Origin: CADEDH01 sp965216205
GTDB lineage: Bacteria > Actinomycetota > Acidimicrobiia > Acidimicrobiales > SZUA-35
Direction: 5' to 3'
DNA: 64,000 bases
NCBI GenBank assembly: GCA_965216205.1
Contig: OZ244139.1
Location: 4,216,001-4,280,000, forward strand
In this document: piece by piece, positions 47,354-55,961 of the stretch
Numbering within the stretch: the stretch's first letter is position 1
Layout: every line of letters begins with the position of its first letter
Notes under the pieces: generated by a model
Seen by the model: the letters and a program-made list of their open reading frames with translations, nothing else
Database searches by the model: none
What the model was told of the DNA's origin: nothing
Made by a program: the position numbers and the translations under genes

Positions 47354-48604
47354 TCAGGAGCGGATGGTTTCGTTCCAGGGGCCGGTGTCGTTGCGGGGCT
47401 CGCGGGGGAGGCCGAGGACCCGCTCGCCAACGATGTTGCGCTGAATCTCGGAACTGCCGGAATAGATCGTGCCCGGGCGGGCGCCGATGAACGCGGTGAC
47501 CCAAGCGGCCGACGAGTAGGGGCTGCCGACGTCGTCCATGCCGACGCCCGTGGCCGAGTCACGGCCCGCTGGGGTCATCGCCTCGGGACCGATGATGTCG
47601 AGCGCCAGCTCGGTCAGGGCCTGGTGGTAGTGCGACCACAGCAGCTTGTTCAGCGACGACTCGGGGCCCTGGTGATAGCCGTTCAGGGCGTCGGTGACCA
47701 TGCGCATGCCCTGGTACCGCATGATCTGGACCTTCGAGTAGCACCACGCGAGCCGCTGGCGGATGACGGGGTCGTCGAGCTTGCCCTTGTCGCGGGCGAC
47801 CGCGACCAGTCGCTGCAGCTCGTCGCCGTGACGGATGCCGGTGATGGTGGCATCGTCGCCCCGCTCGTAGGCGAGGAGGGTGTTGGCCACGGCCCAACCG
47901 TTGTTGACCCCGCCGACGACGTTCCCCTTGGCGGTCCGGGCGTCGCTGAAGAAGACCTCGTTGAAGTCGTGATGACGGGAGGCGTTGACGATTGGACGGA
48001 CCTCGACGCCGGGCTGATCGAGCGGGCAGAGCAGGAACGAGATGCCCGCCTGCTTGCGGACGGTCGGGTCGGTCCGGCAGAGCACGAAGATCCAGTTGGC
48101 GTTGTGGCCCTGGGAGGTCCAGATCTTCTGGCCGTTGATTATCCACTCGTCGCCGTCGAGCTCGGCCCGGGTGGCCAGCGAGGCGAGGTCGGAACCCGAG
48201 TTGGGCTCGCTGTAGCCCTGGCACCACACGTCGGTCCCGTCGAGGATGCGGGGCAGGTGGTGGTTCTGCTGCTCGGGGGTCCCCCACTCGATGAGGGTGT
48301 GGCCGAGCATGCCGATCGAGAAGATGTCGTTGTCGTTGCCGGTCGGCACGCCGGCCTTGGCGAACTCCTCGGCCAGCACGGTCCGCTCCAGCATCGACAG
48401 GCCCGCCCCGCCGAACTCCTCGGGCCAGGCCACGGCGAGCAGGTCGTTCTCGGCGAGGATCGGCCGCCACCGTGCGATGAACTCGGCACGCTCGTCGGGG
48501 CTGAGCGCACCCATGCCAGCCCAGTCGGCGGGGAGGTGCTCGCCGAGGAACGCCTGGATCTTCTGGCGGAACGCCTCCGCCGTGTCCGTGTACGTCGGTT
48601 CCAT
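47354..48604 (-). CDS. Acyl-CoA dehydrogenase (FadE-like)
   Basis: This is a 416-aa acyl-CoA dehydrogenase: WPEEFGGAGLSMLERTVLAE near 59-78, WCQGYSEPNSGSDLASLATR near 126-145 with the FAD/substrate loop, INGQKIWTSQGHNANWIFVL near 155-174, and YERGDDATITGIRHG. The C-terminal flavin loop reads TIYSGSSEIQRNIVGERVLG, so the usual Glu of YEGT is Ser; several actinobacterial FadE proteins share this. It would start beta-oxidation of a fatty, steroid or branched acyl-CoA. The ATG at 48604 has GAGAAT six bases upstream. It is monocistronic. Confidence 0.85.
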   Translation of the reverse strand: MEPTYTDTAEAFRQKIQAFLGEHLPADWAGMGALSPDERAEFIARWRPILAENDLLAVAWPEEFGGAGLSMLERTVLAEEFAKAGVPTGNDNDIFSIGMLGHTLIEWGTPEQQNHHLPRILDGTDVWCQGYSEPNSGSDLASLATRAELDGDEWIINGQKIWTSQGHNANWIFVLCRTDPTVRKQAGISFLLCPLDQPGVEVRPIVNASRHHDFNEVFFSDARTAKGNVVGGVNNGWAVANTLLAYERGDDATITGIRHGDELQRLVAVARDKGKLDDPVIRQRLAWCYSKVQIMRYQGMRMVTDALNGYHQGPESSLNKLLWSHYHQALTELALDIIGPEAMTPAGRDSATGVGMDDVGSPYSSAAWVTAFIGARPGTIYSGSSEIQRNIVGERVLGLPREPRNDTGPWNETIRS

Positions 48605-48656
48605 CGGCCGATTCTCCCAGGTCGTCGACCGACAGGGAAACCGGTCGAGCGCCACC

Positions 48657-48686
48657 CCGCACGATGTGTCTGGCACCGGTGTGCGG
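48657..48686. repeat. Dispersed palindromic repeat, copy 2
   Basis: 27 of 30 positions match 28441-28470 (see copy 1). It lies in the 102-nt divergent gap between the acyl-CoA dehydrogenase and phosphodiesterase genes. Confidence 0.7.
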
Positions 48687-48706
48687 GGGTGGGGTAGTTG
48701 TTGGTC

Positions 48707-49291
48707 ATGCGAATCGGGTTGATCTCCGACACCCACATCCCCGAGGCGATGCCCGAGCTGTGGCCCCACGTGTTCGAGGTCTTCGACGGGTGTGAGGCGA
48801 TCCTCCACGCCGGCGACATCTACGACCTGTCGGTGATCGACGGGCTGAGCCAGGTGGCGCCCACGTTCGCCGCCCGGGGCAACGGCGACGACGGTTCCGG
48901 GGGCCGGGACACCCAGCCCGACGACGACCGTCTCCGGGAGTCGTGGGTGTTCGAGCACGGTGGCTTCCGGATCGGGTTGACCCACCACATGCCGATCCCC
49001 GAGCAGACCCACTACACGGTGGCGAAGGCGGTCGATCGATACTTCGGCGTCGAGGTGAGCGACCTCGACGTCGTCGTCTACGGCGACACGCACGTGGAGC
49101 ACATCACCACGATCGACGGGGTCCTGTGCGTCAACCCCGGGTCGCCGACCTTCCCCCACAACCTGCAGACCCAGTTCGGCACGATCGGGTTCCTCGACGT
49201 CGGCGGCGACGAGCCGGAGGCGTCGATCTGGCGGCTCAACGAGACCGGCATCGAGCCGTTCGACTGGGACACCTGGGGTCGTCCCTGGTAG
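48707..49291 (+). CDS. YfcE-like metallophosphoesterase
   Basis: This is a 194-aa calcineurin-like phosphodiesterase of the YfcE/MJ0936 type. The metal ligands appear in order: LISDTHIPE near 5-13, ILHAGDIYD near 32-40, RGNGD near 59-63, GLTHHMPIP near 88-96, YGDTHVEH near 123-130, and the family-typical VNPGSPTFP near 139-147. It hydrolyses phosphodiesters; the physiological substrate is unknown. I chose the ATG at 48707, with the family start MRIGLISDTH; the upstream TTG is less likely. The next gene (tag) begins 19 nt after its stop with its own -10. Confidence 0.9.
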   Translation: MRIGLISDTHIPEAMPELWPHVFEVFDGCEAILHAGDIYDLSVIDGLSQVAPTFAARGNGDDGSGGRDTQPDDDRLRESWVFEHGGFRIGLTHHMPIPEQTHYTVAKAVDRYFGVEVSDLDVVVYGDTHVEHITTIDGVLCVNPGSPTFPHNLQTQFGTIGFLDVGGDEPEASIWRLNETGIEPFDWDTWGRPW

Positions 49292-49296
49292 GTCGG

Positions 49297-49302
49297 TACC
49301 GT
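49297..49302 (+). promoter_or_regulatory. Leaderless -10 element of tag
   Basis: TACCGT, seven nucleotides before the GTG at 49310; it fixes that start over the alternative at 49301. Confidence 0.6.
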
Positions 49303-49309
49303 GGCCACC

Positions 49310-49936
49310 GTGAACGACGCTGACCCCGCGCAGCCCGACCGCTGCGGCTGGCCGACCGACGACGAGCAGTACGTCGCCTACCACGACCACGAGTGGGGTC
49401 GGCCCACGACGGACCCCCACCGCCTGTTCGAGAAGATCTGTCTGGAGGGCTTCCAGTCGGGCCTGAGCTGGCTGACGATCCTCCGCAAACGCGATCGCTT
49501 CCGGGAGGTCTTCGCCGGCTTCGACTACGAGCAGGTCGCCCGCTTCGGCGACGCCGACGTGCGCCGCCTCCTCGACGACGCCGGCATCGTACGCCACCGG
49601 GGCAAGATCGAGGCGACGATCAACAACGCCCAGCGGGCCTGTGAGCTGGTGGAGGCCGAGGGCTCGCTGGTGGACTGGTTCTGGGCCTGGGCGGCCGACG
49701 ACGGACCGGACCACGAGGACTACCGGGACCTGCCCGCCACCACCGACCGCTCGACCGCGCTGGCCAAGGAGCTCAAGCGCCTCGGCTGGCGGTTCGTCGG
49801 TCCCACCACGGCGTATGCGTTCATGCAGTCGGAGGGGCTCGTCAACGACCACGAGTCCGGCTGCTTCGTGCGGGACGAGTGCGAGCGGGAGCGACAGGCC
49901 TTCCTCGCCGGTCGACCGCGGCGCCAAGTACCCTGA
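49310..49936 (+). CDS. tag: DNA-3-methyladenine glycosylase I
   Basis: This is a 208-aa HhH-GPD-like glycosylase of the TAG family that removes 3-methyladenine. Signature parts: RCGWPTDDEQYVAYHDHEWG near 11-30 with zinc and substrate residues, LFEKICLEGFQSGLSWLTIL near 39-58, IVRHRGKIEATINNA near 87-101, and GWRFVGPTTAYAFMQSEGLV followed by VNDHESGCFVRDEC, which supplies the C-terminal zinc ligands. The GTG at 49310, seven bases after TACCGT, gives the typical family start. It is transcribed with, but probably independently of, the upstream phosphodiesterase. Confidence 0.93.
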   Translation: MNDADPAQPDRCGWPTDDEQYVAYHDHEWGRPTTDPHRLFEKICLEGFQSGLSWLTILRKRDRFREVFAGFDYEQVARFGDADVRRLLDDAGIVRHRGKIEATINNAQRACELVEAEGSLVDWFWAWAADDGPDHEDYRDLPATTDRSTALAKELKRLGWRFVGPTTAYAFMQSEGLVNDHESGCFVRDECERERQAFLAGRPRRQVP

Positions 49937-49943
49937 CCGCCGT

Positions 49944-51128
49944 ATGAGTCAGTTTCCCCCCGCTCCGTCCGACGGATGGATCGATCCGTATGGTCAGTTG
50001 CAGCCCGGGGTGCCACCGCCCGGCTACTGGCAAGCATCGGATGGGCGCTGGTATCCACCCGACACGGCGTCGGCGGACACGCAGGTCGTCGGCCCGCCGG
50101 GCGGCCAACCCTACGGCGGCCCGGCGTCGTACCCCGCGCCCGGCGGCCAGGGGGCGGGGCCCTACGACACCCCGCAGGGTCAGCCGAGCTACGACCACGC
50201 CGCAGCCCCCCAGCAGTTCGCACCCCCGGGGGTGCCCCAGCCGGGGCCCACCGGTGGCCCTGGTGGCCTCTACGGCGGCGCTCCGGGGGGCTACGCCCCG
50301 ACACCCCAGAAGAGCCGAACCGGCCTCGTCGCCGCGCTCGGGGCGGTGGCGGTTCTCGTCGCCATCCTCGGCGGCGCCGGAATCTACGCCCTCTCCCGCA
50401 ACGGCGACGACGACATCGCCGCCAACGCCACCACCACGACCGACGCGAGCTCGGGCGACACCGCGGGCGGTGGGTCGACCGATACGAGCGTCGGCGACAC
50501 GGGCACCACGGCAGCCGGTGCCGGGGACGACACGACCAGCACCTCAGCCCAGAGCCTGTCGGGCGTCACCACCGCTCCGGGTGCTGGTCAGATCGGCAAC
50601 GGCACGGGCTGTGAGATCATCGACGACACCACCCTGCTCGTGGAGGTGGTGAACGAGACCGCAACGATCCAGAGCTACTTCCTGACGATCGGTTTCTTCG
50701 AGGACGGGGCCCGCCTGGGCGACACCGTGGCGATCGTCGGCAACCTCCGCCCGGGTGAGCGCACCATCGAGGAGACCTTCTACTTCGACCAGTCGGGCTC
50801 GGAGTGCGAGATCCTCGAGACCGATGGCTTCGAGGTCGGCTACGACGACGACGCCCTCGCCGACGTGTCACCGTGTGCGATCACCGGCGTCAGCACGTTC
50901 GGCGATCTGGAGAGCGAGCTCACCGTCACCAACAGCGGCTCGGGGACGGCCGACTACTCGGTGCAGCTCGCCTTCGTCGACTCCGGCGGCATCCGCCGGG
51001 GCAGCGGGTTCGCCAACGTCGAGGCGGTGCGGGCGGGCGAGACCGCGCCCACCGACGTGTTCACCCTCGCCGAGCCGGCCGACGACCTCGTGTGCGAGGT
51101 GGTCGGCGTCGACAGGACCGAGTCCTAG
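49944..51128 (+). CDS. Pro/Gly-rich membrane-anchored protein with DUF2510-like motif
   Basis: This is a 394-aa protein. The N-terminus has a DUF2510-like motif (PGYWQASDGRWYPP near 26-39), then a ~85-residue Pro/Gly/Gln-rich cytoplasmic stretch, one membrane helix (LVAALGAVAVLVAILGGAG near 128-146), a Thr/Ser/Gly linker, and a ~190-residue outer domain of beta type with two similar halves (e.g. LLVEVVNETATIQSYFLTIG and LTVTNSGSGTADYSVQLAFV). The repeats resemble FxLYD/CARDB-like beta-sandwiches. The ATG at 49944 has TACCCT nine bases upstream (49929-49934). It probably scaffolds at the cell surface; function is unknown. Its stop overlaps the cupin stop (CTAG). Confidence 0.72.
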   Translation: MSQFPPAPSDGWIDPYGQLQPGVPPPGYWQASDGRWYPPDTASADTQVVGPPGGQPYGGPASYPAPGGQGAGPYDTPQGQPSYDHAAAPQQFAPPGVPQPGPTGGPGGLYGGAPGGYAPTPQKSRTGLVAALGAVAVLVAILGGAGIYALSRNGDDDIAANATTTTDASSGDTAGGGSTDTSVGDTGTTAAGAGDDTTSTSAQSLSGVTTAPGAGQIGNGTGCEIIDDTTLLVEVVNETATIQSYFLTIGFFEDGARLGDTVAIVGNLRPGERTIEETFYFDQSGSECEILETDGFEVGYDDDALADVSPCAITGVSTFGDLESELTVTNSGSGTADYSVQLAFVDSGGIRRGSGFANVEAVRAGETAPTDVFTLAEPADDLVCEVVGVDRTES

Positions 51129-51475
51129 CCGACCGGGCCGCCACGGTCATCGTCGACTCGATGCCGATGGACGGGTTGGGGCTCCACGGTCGGCTCCTCC
51201 CGATAGAAGGTGACGACCTCCTCGTAGGCCCCTGATCCGGTGTTGACCGCTCGGTGGACCACGTCGGTGGGCTCGTCCCAGTCGGCCAGCCCCGGCGACA
51301 TCGTCACGTCGACCGGCGCCGCACCGTCGGCGAACTCGATGCGCAGCCGTTCACCGCGCACCACCACCGAGAAGCGGTGACACGAATCGGTGTGCCAGGG
51401 GGTCGCCTCTCCCGGATCGAGCACGAGGCGGCGGATGACGAGGTCGGAGCGCTCGGTGATCGTCTCGTACTCCAC
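51125..51475 (-). CDS. Cupin-fold protein
   Basis: This is a 116-aa single-domain cupin: LVLDPGEATPWHTDSCHRFSVV near 17-38 and a short second motif EPTDVVHRAVNTG near 68-80. Metal ligands are partly retained (two His in each motif), so metal binding is possible. It could be a small isomerase/dioxygenase-like or binding protein; the substrate is unknown. The GTG at 51475 has TAGCGT six bases upstream (51482-51487). It is convergent with the DUF2510-like gene, sharing the tetranucleotide CTAG for both stops. Confidence 0.78.
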   Translation of the reverse strand: MEYETITERSDLVIRRLVLDPGEATPWHTDSCHRFSVVVRGERLRIEFADGAAPVDVTMSPGLADWDEPTDVVHRAVNTGSGAYEEVVTFYREEPTVEPQPVHRHRVDDDRGGPVG

Positions 51476-51484
51476 GACACCACG

Positions 51485-52093
51485 CTACGCCTGCTCCGAC
51501 GGCTCCCATCGGTCGCCGGGCCGGTCGACGGTGACGAGGTGACGGATCCCCGCGCCGAGGGCGGCGACCACGGCGACCAGGACGACCACCCGAGCGGCGA
51601 TCGTCCGATCGGGGGCCCAGCCGGCGATCGCGAAGCCGAGCACCACCACCGACACCGCGGCGAGCATCACGGTCGCCACGTCGAGCAGCCGGCGCTGCAC
51701 TACGCTCGCCGCCACCTGGATTCCCCCGCTCCACTCCACCGACGAGAGCGCAGCCTCGGTGGCCAGGTACCAGAGGCAGCCGACGATCAGCGCCTGCCCC
51801 CACCCGATCTCGTCCCGTCCGACGGTGCCGACGAGGAGGCCCGCCAGCGCAGGACCGGTGGCCAAGGCCACCAGCCGTTCCGAGCGGAGACCCAACCCGA
51901 GCACGAGGACCGAGACGGCGACGGCCTCCAGCCGGGCGACCACCCACGCGAGCTCCTCGGCTCCCCGCCACGTGACCAGCGCGGCGGTGACGGCGAGGAC
52001 CAACGACACGATCGGCAGTGCGAGCGACCGCGCCCGAGCGTCGCCGCCGGCGGGTCCGTCGGCCGTCGCCCCGGCCGCCGACACCGCGCTCAT
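51485..52093 (-). CDS. Multi-spanning membrane protein of the MoxR operon
   Basis: This 202-aa protein has about six hydrophobic segments (LALPIVSLVLAVTAALVTW, LEAVAVSVLVLGLGL, IVGCLWYLATEA, VMLAAVSVVVLGFAIAGW and others). I do not recognise a named family. Its ATG overlaps the stop of DUF58 by four bases (ATGA), so it is the last coupled gene of the DUF4129-MoxR-DUF58 operon. It probably forms part of the membrane complex served by that AAA system. Confidence 0.65.
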   Translation of the reverse strand: MSAVSAAGATADGPAGGDARARSLALPIVSLVLAVTAALVTWRGAEELAWVVARLEAVAVSVLVLGLGLRSERLVALATGPALAGLLVGTVGRDEIGWGQALIVGCLWYLATEAALSSVEWSGGIQVAASVVQRRLLDVATVMLAAVSVVVLGFAIAGWAPDRTIAARVVVLVAVVAALGAGIRHLVTVDRPGDRWEPSEQA

Positions 52094-53397
52094 CGGGCGA
52101 GCCTCGCCAGCCGTCGGCGCATCGTGAGCAGCTCGGCCAGCACGGGATCGAGGTGGGTGCCGCGCCGCCACCGCCCGATGGCCACCCCCCGTTCGGCGAG
52201 GTGGGACCGCACCACCGACCGCTCGGCGTCGAAGACGCAGGCGGCAGCGCGGGCGACGTCGGTGTTGAGCGGCCCCGGCTCCGGCGTCTCGTAGAAGCAC
52301 TCGACGACCGCCACGTCGTGACCGCCGGCCCGGAGGACCATCAGGGCGTCGATGAAACGCGGGTCGAGCAGCGGGCTGAGGGCCACCACGAACGACCGTG
52401 GCGGCAGGGCACCCGGAGGCAGCACGGAGAGATCGCGATCGGTGGAGTTGGCGTAGAGCCGGGTGCCCAGCAGGGCGTCGATGAGGCGCTGCAACTGCAG
52501 GCGGCCGGTGCCCGGCTGCACCCAGCGGACCACCCCGCCCAGCTCGACGAGGCCCACCCGGTCCGAGATCGACAGGTGGCTCTCCGCCAGCGCTACTGCC
52601 GCCTCCACCGCCAACCCGACGACGGTCTCGACGTCGTGACCCGACTCGACGAACGAGTCGAGGAGGAGGATCGTGTCGGTGGCCCGGTCCGGGTGGCGCT
52701 GGGTGACGAGCAACTCGTTCGAGCGGGCGCTCGCCCGCCAGTTCACGTCGCGCAGCGAGTCGCCGGCGGAGAACGGCCTGATGTCGGCCAGCTCGACCCC
52801 CCGGGCAGCGGCCGTCGACTCGTGCACCCCCGACTGGCGACGCACCAGCCAGGGGGCGAGCAGCCGCCGCAGGTCGATCGGCCGGGGGTGGACCCGGAGC
52901 CGGACCGGCTCGGTCAGCGTGCCGGTCTGCTCGAAGAGCCCGTACCGCTCGTGGAGGGTCACCTCGACCCGCCCGACGTCGTGGGCACCCCACGTGGGCG
53001 GCGGGAGCGGGCAGTGGAGCACGAGCGAGCGGCGGGGCTCGATCGCACCGGTCACGACGGGGGGAGGATCGTCTGCGCCGCCGGCTGCCGGCCGGCCGGA
53101 GCTGACGGTGTCGGCGTGACCCGGCCCGAGTGGGCGGAGCGCGATCCAGCCCGGGGCTGCGGCCCGGACCGTGACCCGGAGGTTCACGTCGTCACCGACG
53201 AGCACCCGGTCGGTCGCCACCTCGGCCCGACCCCGGAGGCCGTGTGGTGTGGTGGAGGCGAGGCCGAGCACCAGGAGGGCGGCCCACGGCGTGGCCGCGA
53301 TCGCCGCTTCCGGCCGGCCGAGCATGACCGCCGCCAGCGCTGAGGCCACGACCACGATGACCGCCAGGGGGAGACGGACGGCGGCGAGTCGCCTCAC
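52090..53397 (-). CDS. DUF58-domain protein
   Basis: This is a 435-aa protein with two N-terminal membrane helices (VRLPLAVIVVVASALAAVML near 7-26) and a C-terminal DUF58/vWA-like domain. Its typical motif is VELADIRPFSAGDSLRDVNW, then RASARSNELLVTQRHPD near 210-240, and it has a metal-site-like DTILLLDSFVESG. DUF58 proteins pair with MoxR ATPases, which may insert metals or remodel membrane complexes. The GTG at 53397 overlaps the moxR stop by four bases (GTGA). Confidence 0.88.
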   Translation of the reverse strand: MRRLAAVRLPLAVIVVVASALAAVMLGRPEAAIAATPWAALLVLGLASTTPHGLRGRAEVATDRVLVGDDVNLRVTVRAAAPGWIALRPLGPGHADTVSSGRPAAGGADDPPPVVTGAIEPRRSLVLHCPLPPPTWGAHDVGRVEVTLHERYGLFEQTGTLTEPVRLRVHPRPIDLRRLLAPWLVRRQSGVHESTAAARGVELADIRPFSAGDSLRDVNWRASARSNELLVTQRHPDRATDTILLLDSFVESGHDVETVVGLAVEAAVALAESHLSISDRVGLVELGGVVRWVQPGTGRLQLQRLIDALLGTRLYANSTDRDLSVLPPGALPPRSFVVALSPLLDPRFIDALMVLRAGGHDVAVVECFYETPEPGPLNTDVARAAACVFDAERSVVRSHLAERGVAIGRWRRGTHLDPVLAELLTMRRRLARLAR

Positions 53398-54443
53398 CCG
53401 ATCGTGTCCTCCAGCCCGCCGTCGGCGGAGGCCGGCGACGCACCGGGGGGAAGGGTCGCCGGGGTCGGCACGTCGTCGAGAATTGCCGCCACCACCTCGG
53501 CGCCGGCGACGCCCCGGATCCACAGCTCCGGCCGGAGGACCACCCGATGGGCGAGACCGGGGATGGCCACCGCCTTCACGTCGTCGGGGGTGACGTAGTC
53601 GCGGCCGGCGATCACCGCTCGAGCCCGTCCGAGCTTGACCAGCGCCTCGACCCCTCGGGGGCTGGCCCCGGTCTGGACCTGCTTGTTCGTGCGGGTGGCT
53701 CGCACGATCGCCACCGCGTAGGCGAGGACCGGCTCCGACACCGTGACCAGTTCGAGGGTGTCCTGCAGGCGACCGACGGTGGCCCGATCGACGACCGGGT
53801 CGAGCTGGATCACGTCGGTCCCGCGGTCGAGCCGGCGACGCATGATCTCCGCCTCCTCCTCCGCGGTCGGGTAGCCGAGCGAGGTGCGCAGGAGGAACCG
53901 GTCGACCTGCGCCTCCGGCAGGGGGTAGGTGCCCTCGAACTCCACGGGGTTCTGGGTGGCCACCACCACGAACGGCTCGGGCAGGGGATGGGAGACCCCG
54001 TCGACCGTGACCTGCCGCTCCTGCATCGCCTCCAGGAGCGCCGCCTGGGTCTTCGGCGGCGCCCGGTTGATCTCGTCGCCGAGGACGATGTTGCTGAACA
54101 CCGGCCCGGGGCGGAACTCGAAGGTCTGCTGCCGCTGGTCGTACAGCAAGGAGCCGGTCACGTCGGCCGGCATCAGATCCGGGGTGAACTGGATCCGACC
54201 GACCGACAGGCCGGTCACCTGGCCCAGCGAGCGGGCGATCAGCGTCTTGCCGAGGCCGGGGAGGTCCTCGAGCAACACGTGACCCCGGGCCAGGAGGCCG
54301 CTCAGCACGAGGGCCAGCGGGCCGCGCTTGCCGACGATGACGGTCTCCAGCCGATCGAGGATCTCGGCGCACGAGGCCGCCGCGTCGGTGACCGCCCGCA
54401 CGCTGCCGAGGGCCGTGGGCTCCGACGATCGATCGATGGTCAC
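53394..54443 (-). CDS. MoxR-family AAA+ ATPase
   Basis: This is a 349-aa MoxR ATPase: Walker A-like LLEDLPGLGKT near 58-68, RIQFTPDLMPADVTG near 84-98, Walker B LGDEINRAPPKTQAALLEAM near 122-141, sensor I VVATQNPVEFEGTYPLPEAQ, and an arginine finger region DRFLL. The C-terminal lid has TGASPRGVEALVKLGRAR and YVTPDDVKAVA. MoxR proteins act as chaperones for partner metalloenzymes, here probably the DUF58 and membrane proteins in the operon. The GTG at 54443 overlaps the stop of the gene before it. Confidence 0.92.
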   Translation of the reverse strand: MTIDRSSEPTALGSVRAVTDAAASCAEILDRLETVIVGKRGPLALVLSGLLARGHVLLEDLPGLGKTLIARSLGQVTGLSVGRIQFTPDLMPADVTGSLLYDQRQQTFEFRPGPVFSNIVLGDEINRAPPKTQAALLEAMQERQVTVDGVSHPLPEPFVVVATQNPVEFEGTYPLPEAQVDRFLLRTSLGYPTAEEEAEIMRRRLDRGTDVIQLDPVVDRATVGRLQDTLELVTVSEPVLAYAVAIVRATRTNKQVQTGASPRGVEALVKLGRARAVIAGRDYVTPDDVKAVAIPGLAHRVVLRPELWIRGVAGAEVVAAILDDVPTPATLPPGASPASADGGLEDTIG

Positions 54444-54976
54444 CGCAGCACCTCCGACGTCGCCCCCTGGGCCCGGACCACGAGGAGCTCCACCTCGGCC
54501 GGGCTCGGCGAGCGGTCGAGCTCGCGCTGCTCGTCGACGATCCACGCCACGTCGCCGAGCAGCGCAGCGGCCGCGTCGGGATCGTCTTGGCGGTCGATGC
54601 CGTGCCCGGTGCGGAGCAACTCGTCGCACAGGGCGATCAGCCTCGGTCGGAGCCGAACCGTGGCGGCCCGCTGGCTGTGGGCGGCATTGGCGATGAGGCC
54701 CTCGAGGTTGACGAGACGTCGGGCCCGTTCGTCGACCCGGCCCGGCGGCCGACGACGGGCCAACAGGCTCTCGGTGCGATCGGGTCGCAGCGGTGCGACC
54801 GCCCGGAGCTCGCCGATGAGCAGCCAGGCGAACCAGGCCGTGGCGACCGCGAGCCAGATCTCCACCGACACCCGCTCCGGCTCACCGCCGAGCAGTCCGA
54901 GGAGGAGGCCGAGCGCCAGCGCGGCGGCCAGCCCGGATCCCAGTCGACGACGCCAGCTCAGGGTCGGGGCGATCAC
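54440..54976 (-). CDS. Small membrane protein of the MoxR operon
   Basis: This is a 178-aa protein with two N-terminal hydrophobic helices (LGSGLAAALALGLLLGLLGG and VEIWLAVATAWFAWLLIGEL near 12-57) and a charged helical cytoplasmic part (about 80-178). I see no known motif. It is coupled on both sides by GTGA overlaps (54440-54443 and 54973-54976), so it belongs to the MoxR complex; comparable small proteins sit in actinobacterial MoxR loci. Confidence 0.65.
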   Translation of the reverse strand: MIAPTLSWRRRLGSGLAAALALGLLLGLLGGEPERVSVEIWLAVATAWFAWLLIGELRAVAPLRPDRTESLLARRRPPGRVDERARRLVNLEGLIANAAHSQRAATVRLRPRLIALCDELLRTGHGIDRQDDPDAAAALLGDVAWIVDEQRELDRSPSPAEVELLVVRAQGATSEVLR

Positions 54977-55893
54977 GGGTGCCAGACCTCGGTTCGATCG
55001 ATTCTGTCGGTGGCCAGCCGGGCGAGGGCCGCGTCGAGCGACATCGTCGCCCGACGCTGATCGGCGGTACCGATCGGTCGAGCCGAGAACCGGGCCAGCT
55101 CGTAGAGGTGGGCGAGCTCGCCCACCGGAGCGGCCGCCGCAGGGAAGCGGGCGAGGGCCCGGGCGACGAACTCGGTCGGTGTCTCGGTGTGCCCTCGGCG
55201 CCAGCCGAGCTCAGCGAACCCCGTCTCGAGGGCGGCGTAGGAGCCCAGCACCGCCGAGCGCGGATCGGTGCCGAGCCGCAGCGACGCCACCGCCTCGGCG
55301 AGGATCGGCTCGATCCGGTCGTCGAGCTCCATCGCGGCGATCTCCGGCTCCACGACGACCGCCATCCGGCGGCGGGTCCAGATCATCACGGCAGCCGACA
55401 GGATGACGAGCAGGGCGACCGCGGCGAGCTCATCGCGCCCGATCACGTCGTTCGTGAGGCTCACCGGCGTCTCGACCTCGTCCAGCGGCTCGGGTGCCGA
55501 CCGGGCCCGGTCGGCCTCCTCGCTCCTCGGCAGGCGGGTGATGACCAGCAACAGGAGGAAGCCGACGACCAGCGACGGCCACAGCGGCTTCCGGGCCGGC
55601 AGGTCACCGTCGCTCCTGCGCCCCGACACCAGCAGGGCGATGAACAGCACGAGGCCGAGGACCGCTGCCACCAGCACGACCCCCGCCAGGATGTCGCCGA
55701 CGTTCGGGAGACCCAGCCAGCTCCCGCTGGCTGGTGCGGCTCCGGTGCTCCAGGCCACGACCAGCACCCAGACGCCGAGCACCACGCCGGCGGCGAGGCG
55801 GCGGCGATCGAGCACGGCCGCCGCGGCGCGCCCGGCGAGCTGGGCGGTCCGGGTGAGGACGCCATTCCCCAGGGGCGCGCCTGATGAGGCCAT
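54973..55893 (-). CDS. DUF4129-domain membrane protein (first gene of MoxR operon)
   Basis: This is a 306-aa protein with four to five hydrophobic helices and a C-terminal DUF4129 domain: VLGSYAALETGFAELGWRRG near 217-236, then ETPTEFVARALARFP, VGELAHLYELARFS, and DQRRATMSLDAALARL. DUF4129 ends many transglutaminase and MoxR-locus proteins. The ATG at 55893 has TAACGT five bases upstream (55899-55904), probably the operon promoter. Together the five genes resemble well-known DUF4129-MoxR-DUF58 loci. Confidence 0.82.
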   Translation of the reverse strand: MASSGAPLGNGVLTRTAQLAGRAAAAVLDRRRLAAGVVLGVWVLVVAWSTGAAPASGSWLGLPNVGDILAGVVLVAAVLGLVLFIALLVSGRRSDGDLPARKPLWPSLVVGFLLLLVITRLPRSEEADRARSAPEPLDEVETPVSLTNDVIGRDELAAVALLVILSAAVMIWTRRRMAVVVEPEIAAMELDDRIEPILAEAVASLRLGTDPRSAVLGSYAALETGFAELGWRRGHTETPTEFVARALARFPAAAAPVGELAHLYELARFSARPIGTADQRRATMSLDAALARLATDRIDRTEVWHP

Positions 55894-55961
55894 GGGCCAC
55901 GTTAACCCACCAGGTCATCCGACGACGACGGCGCCCGGTCGAGCCCGACGAGGCCCCCGGC

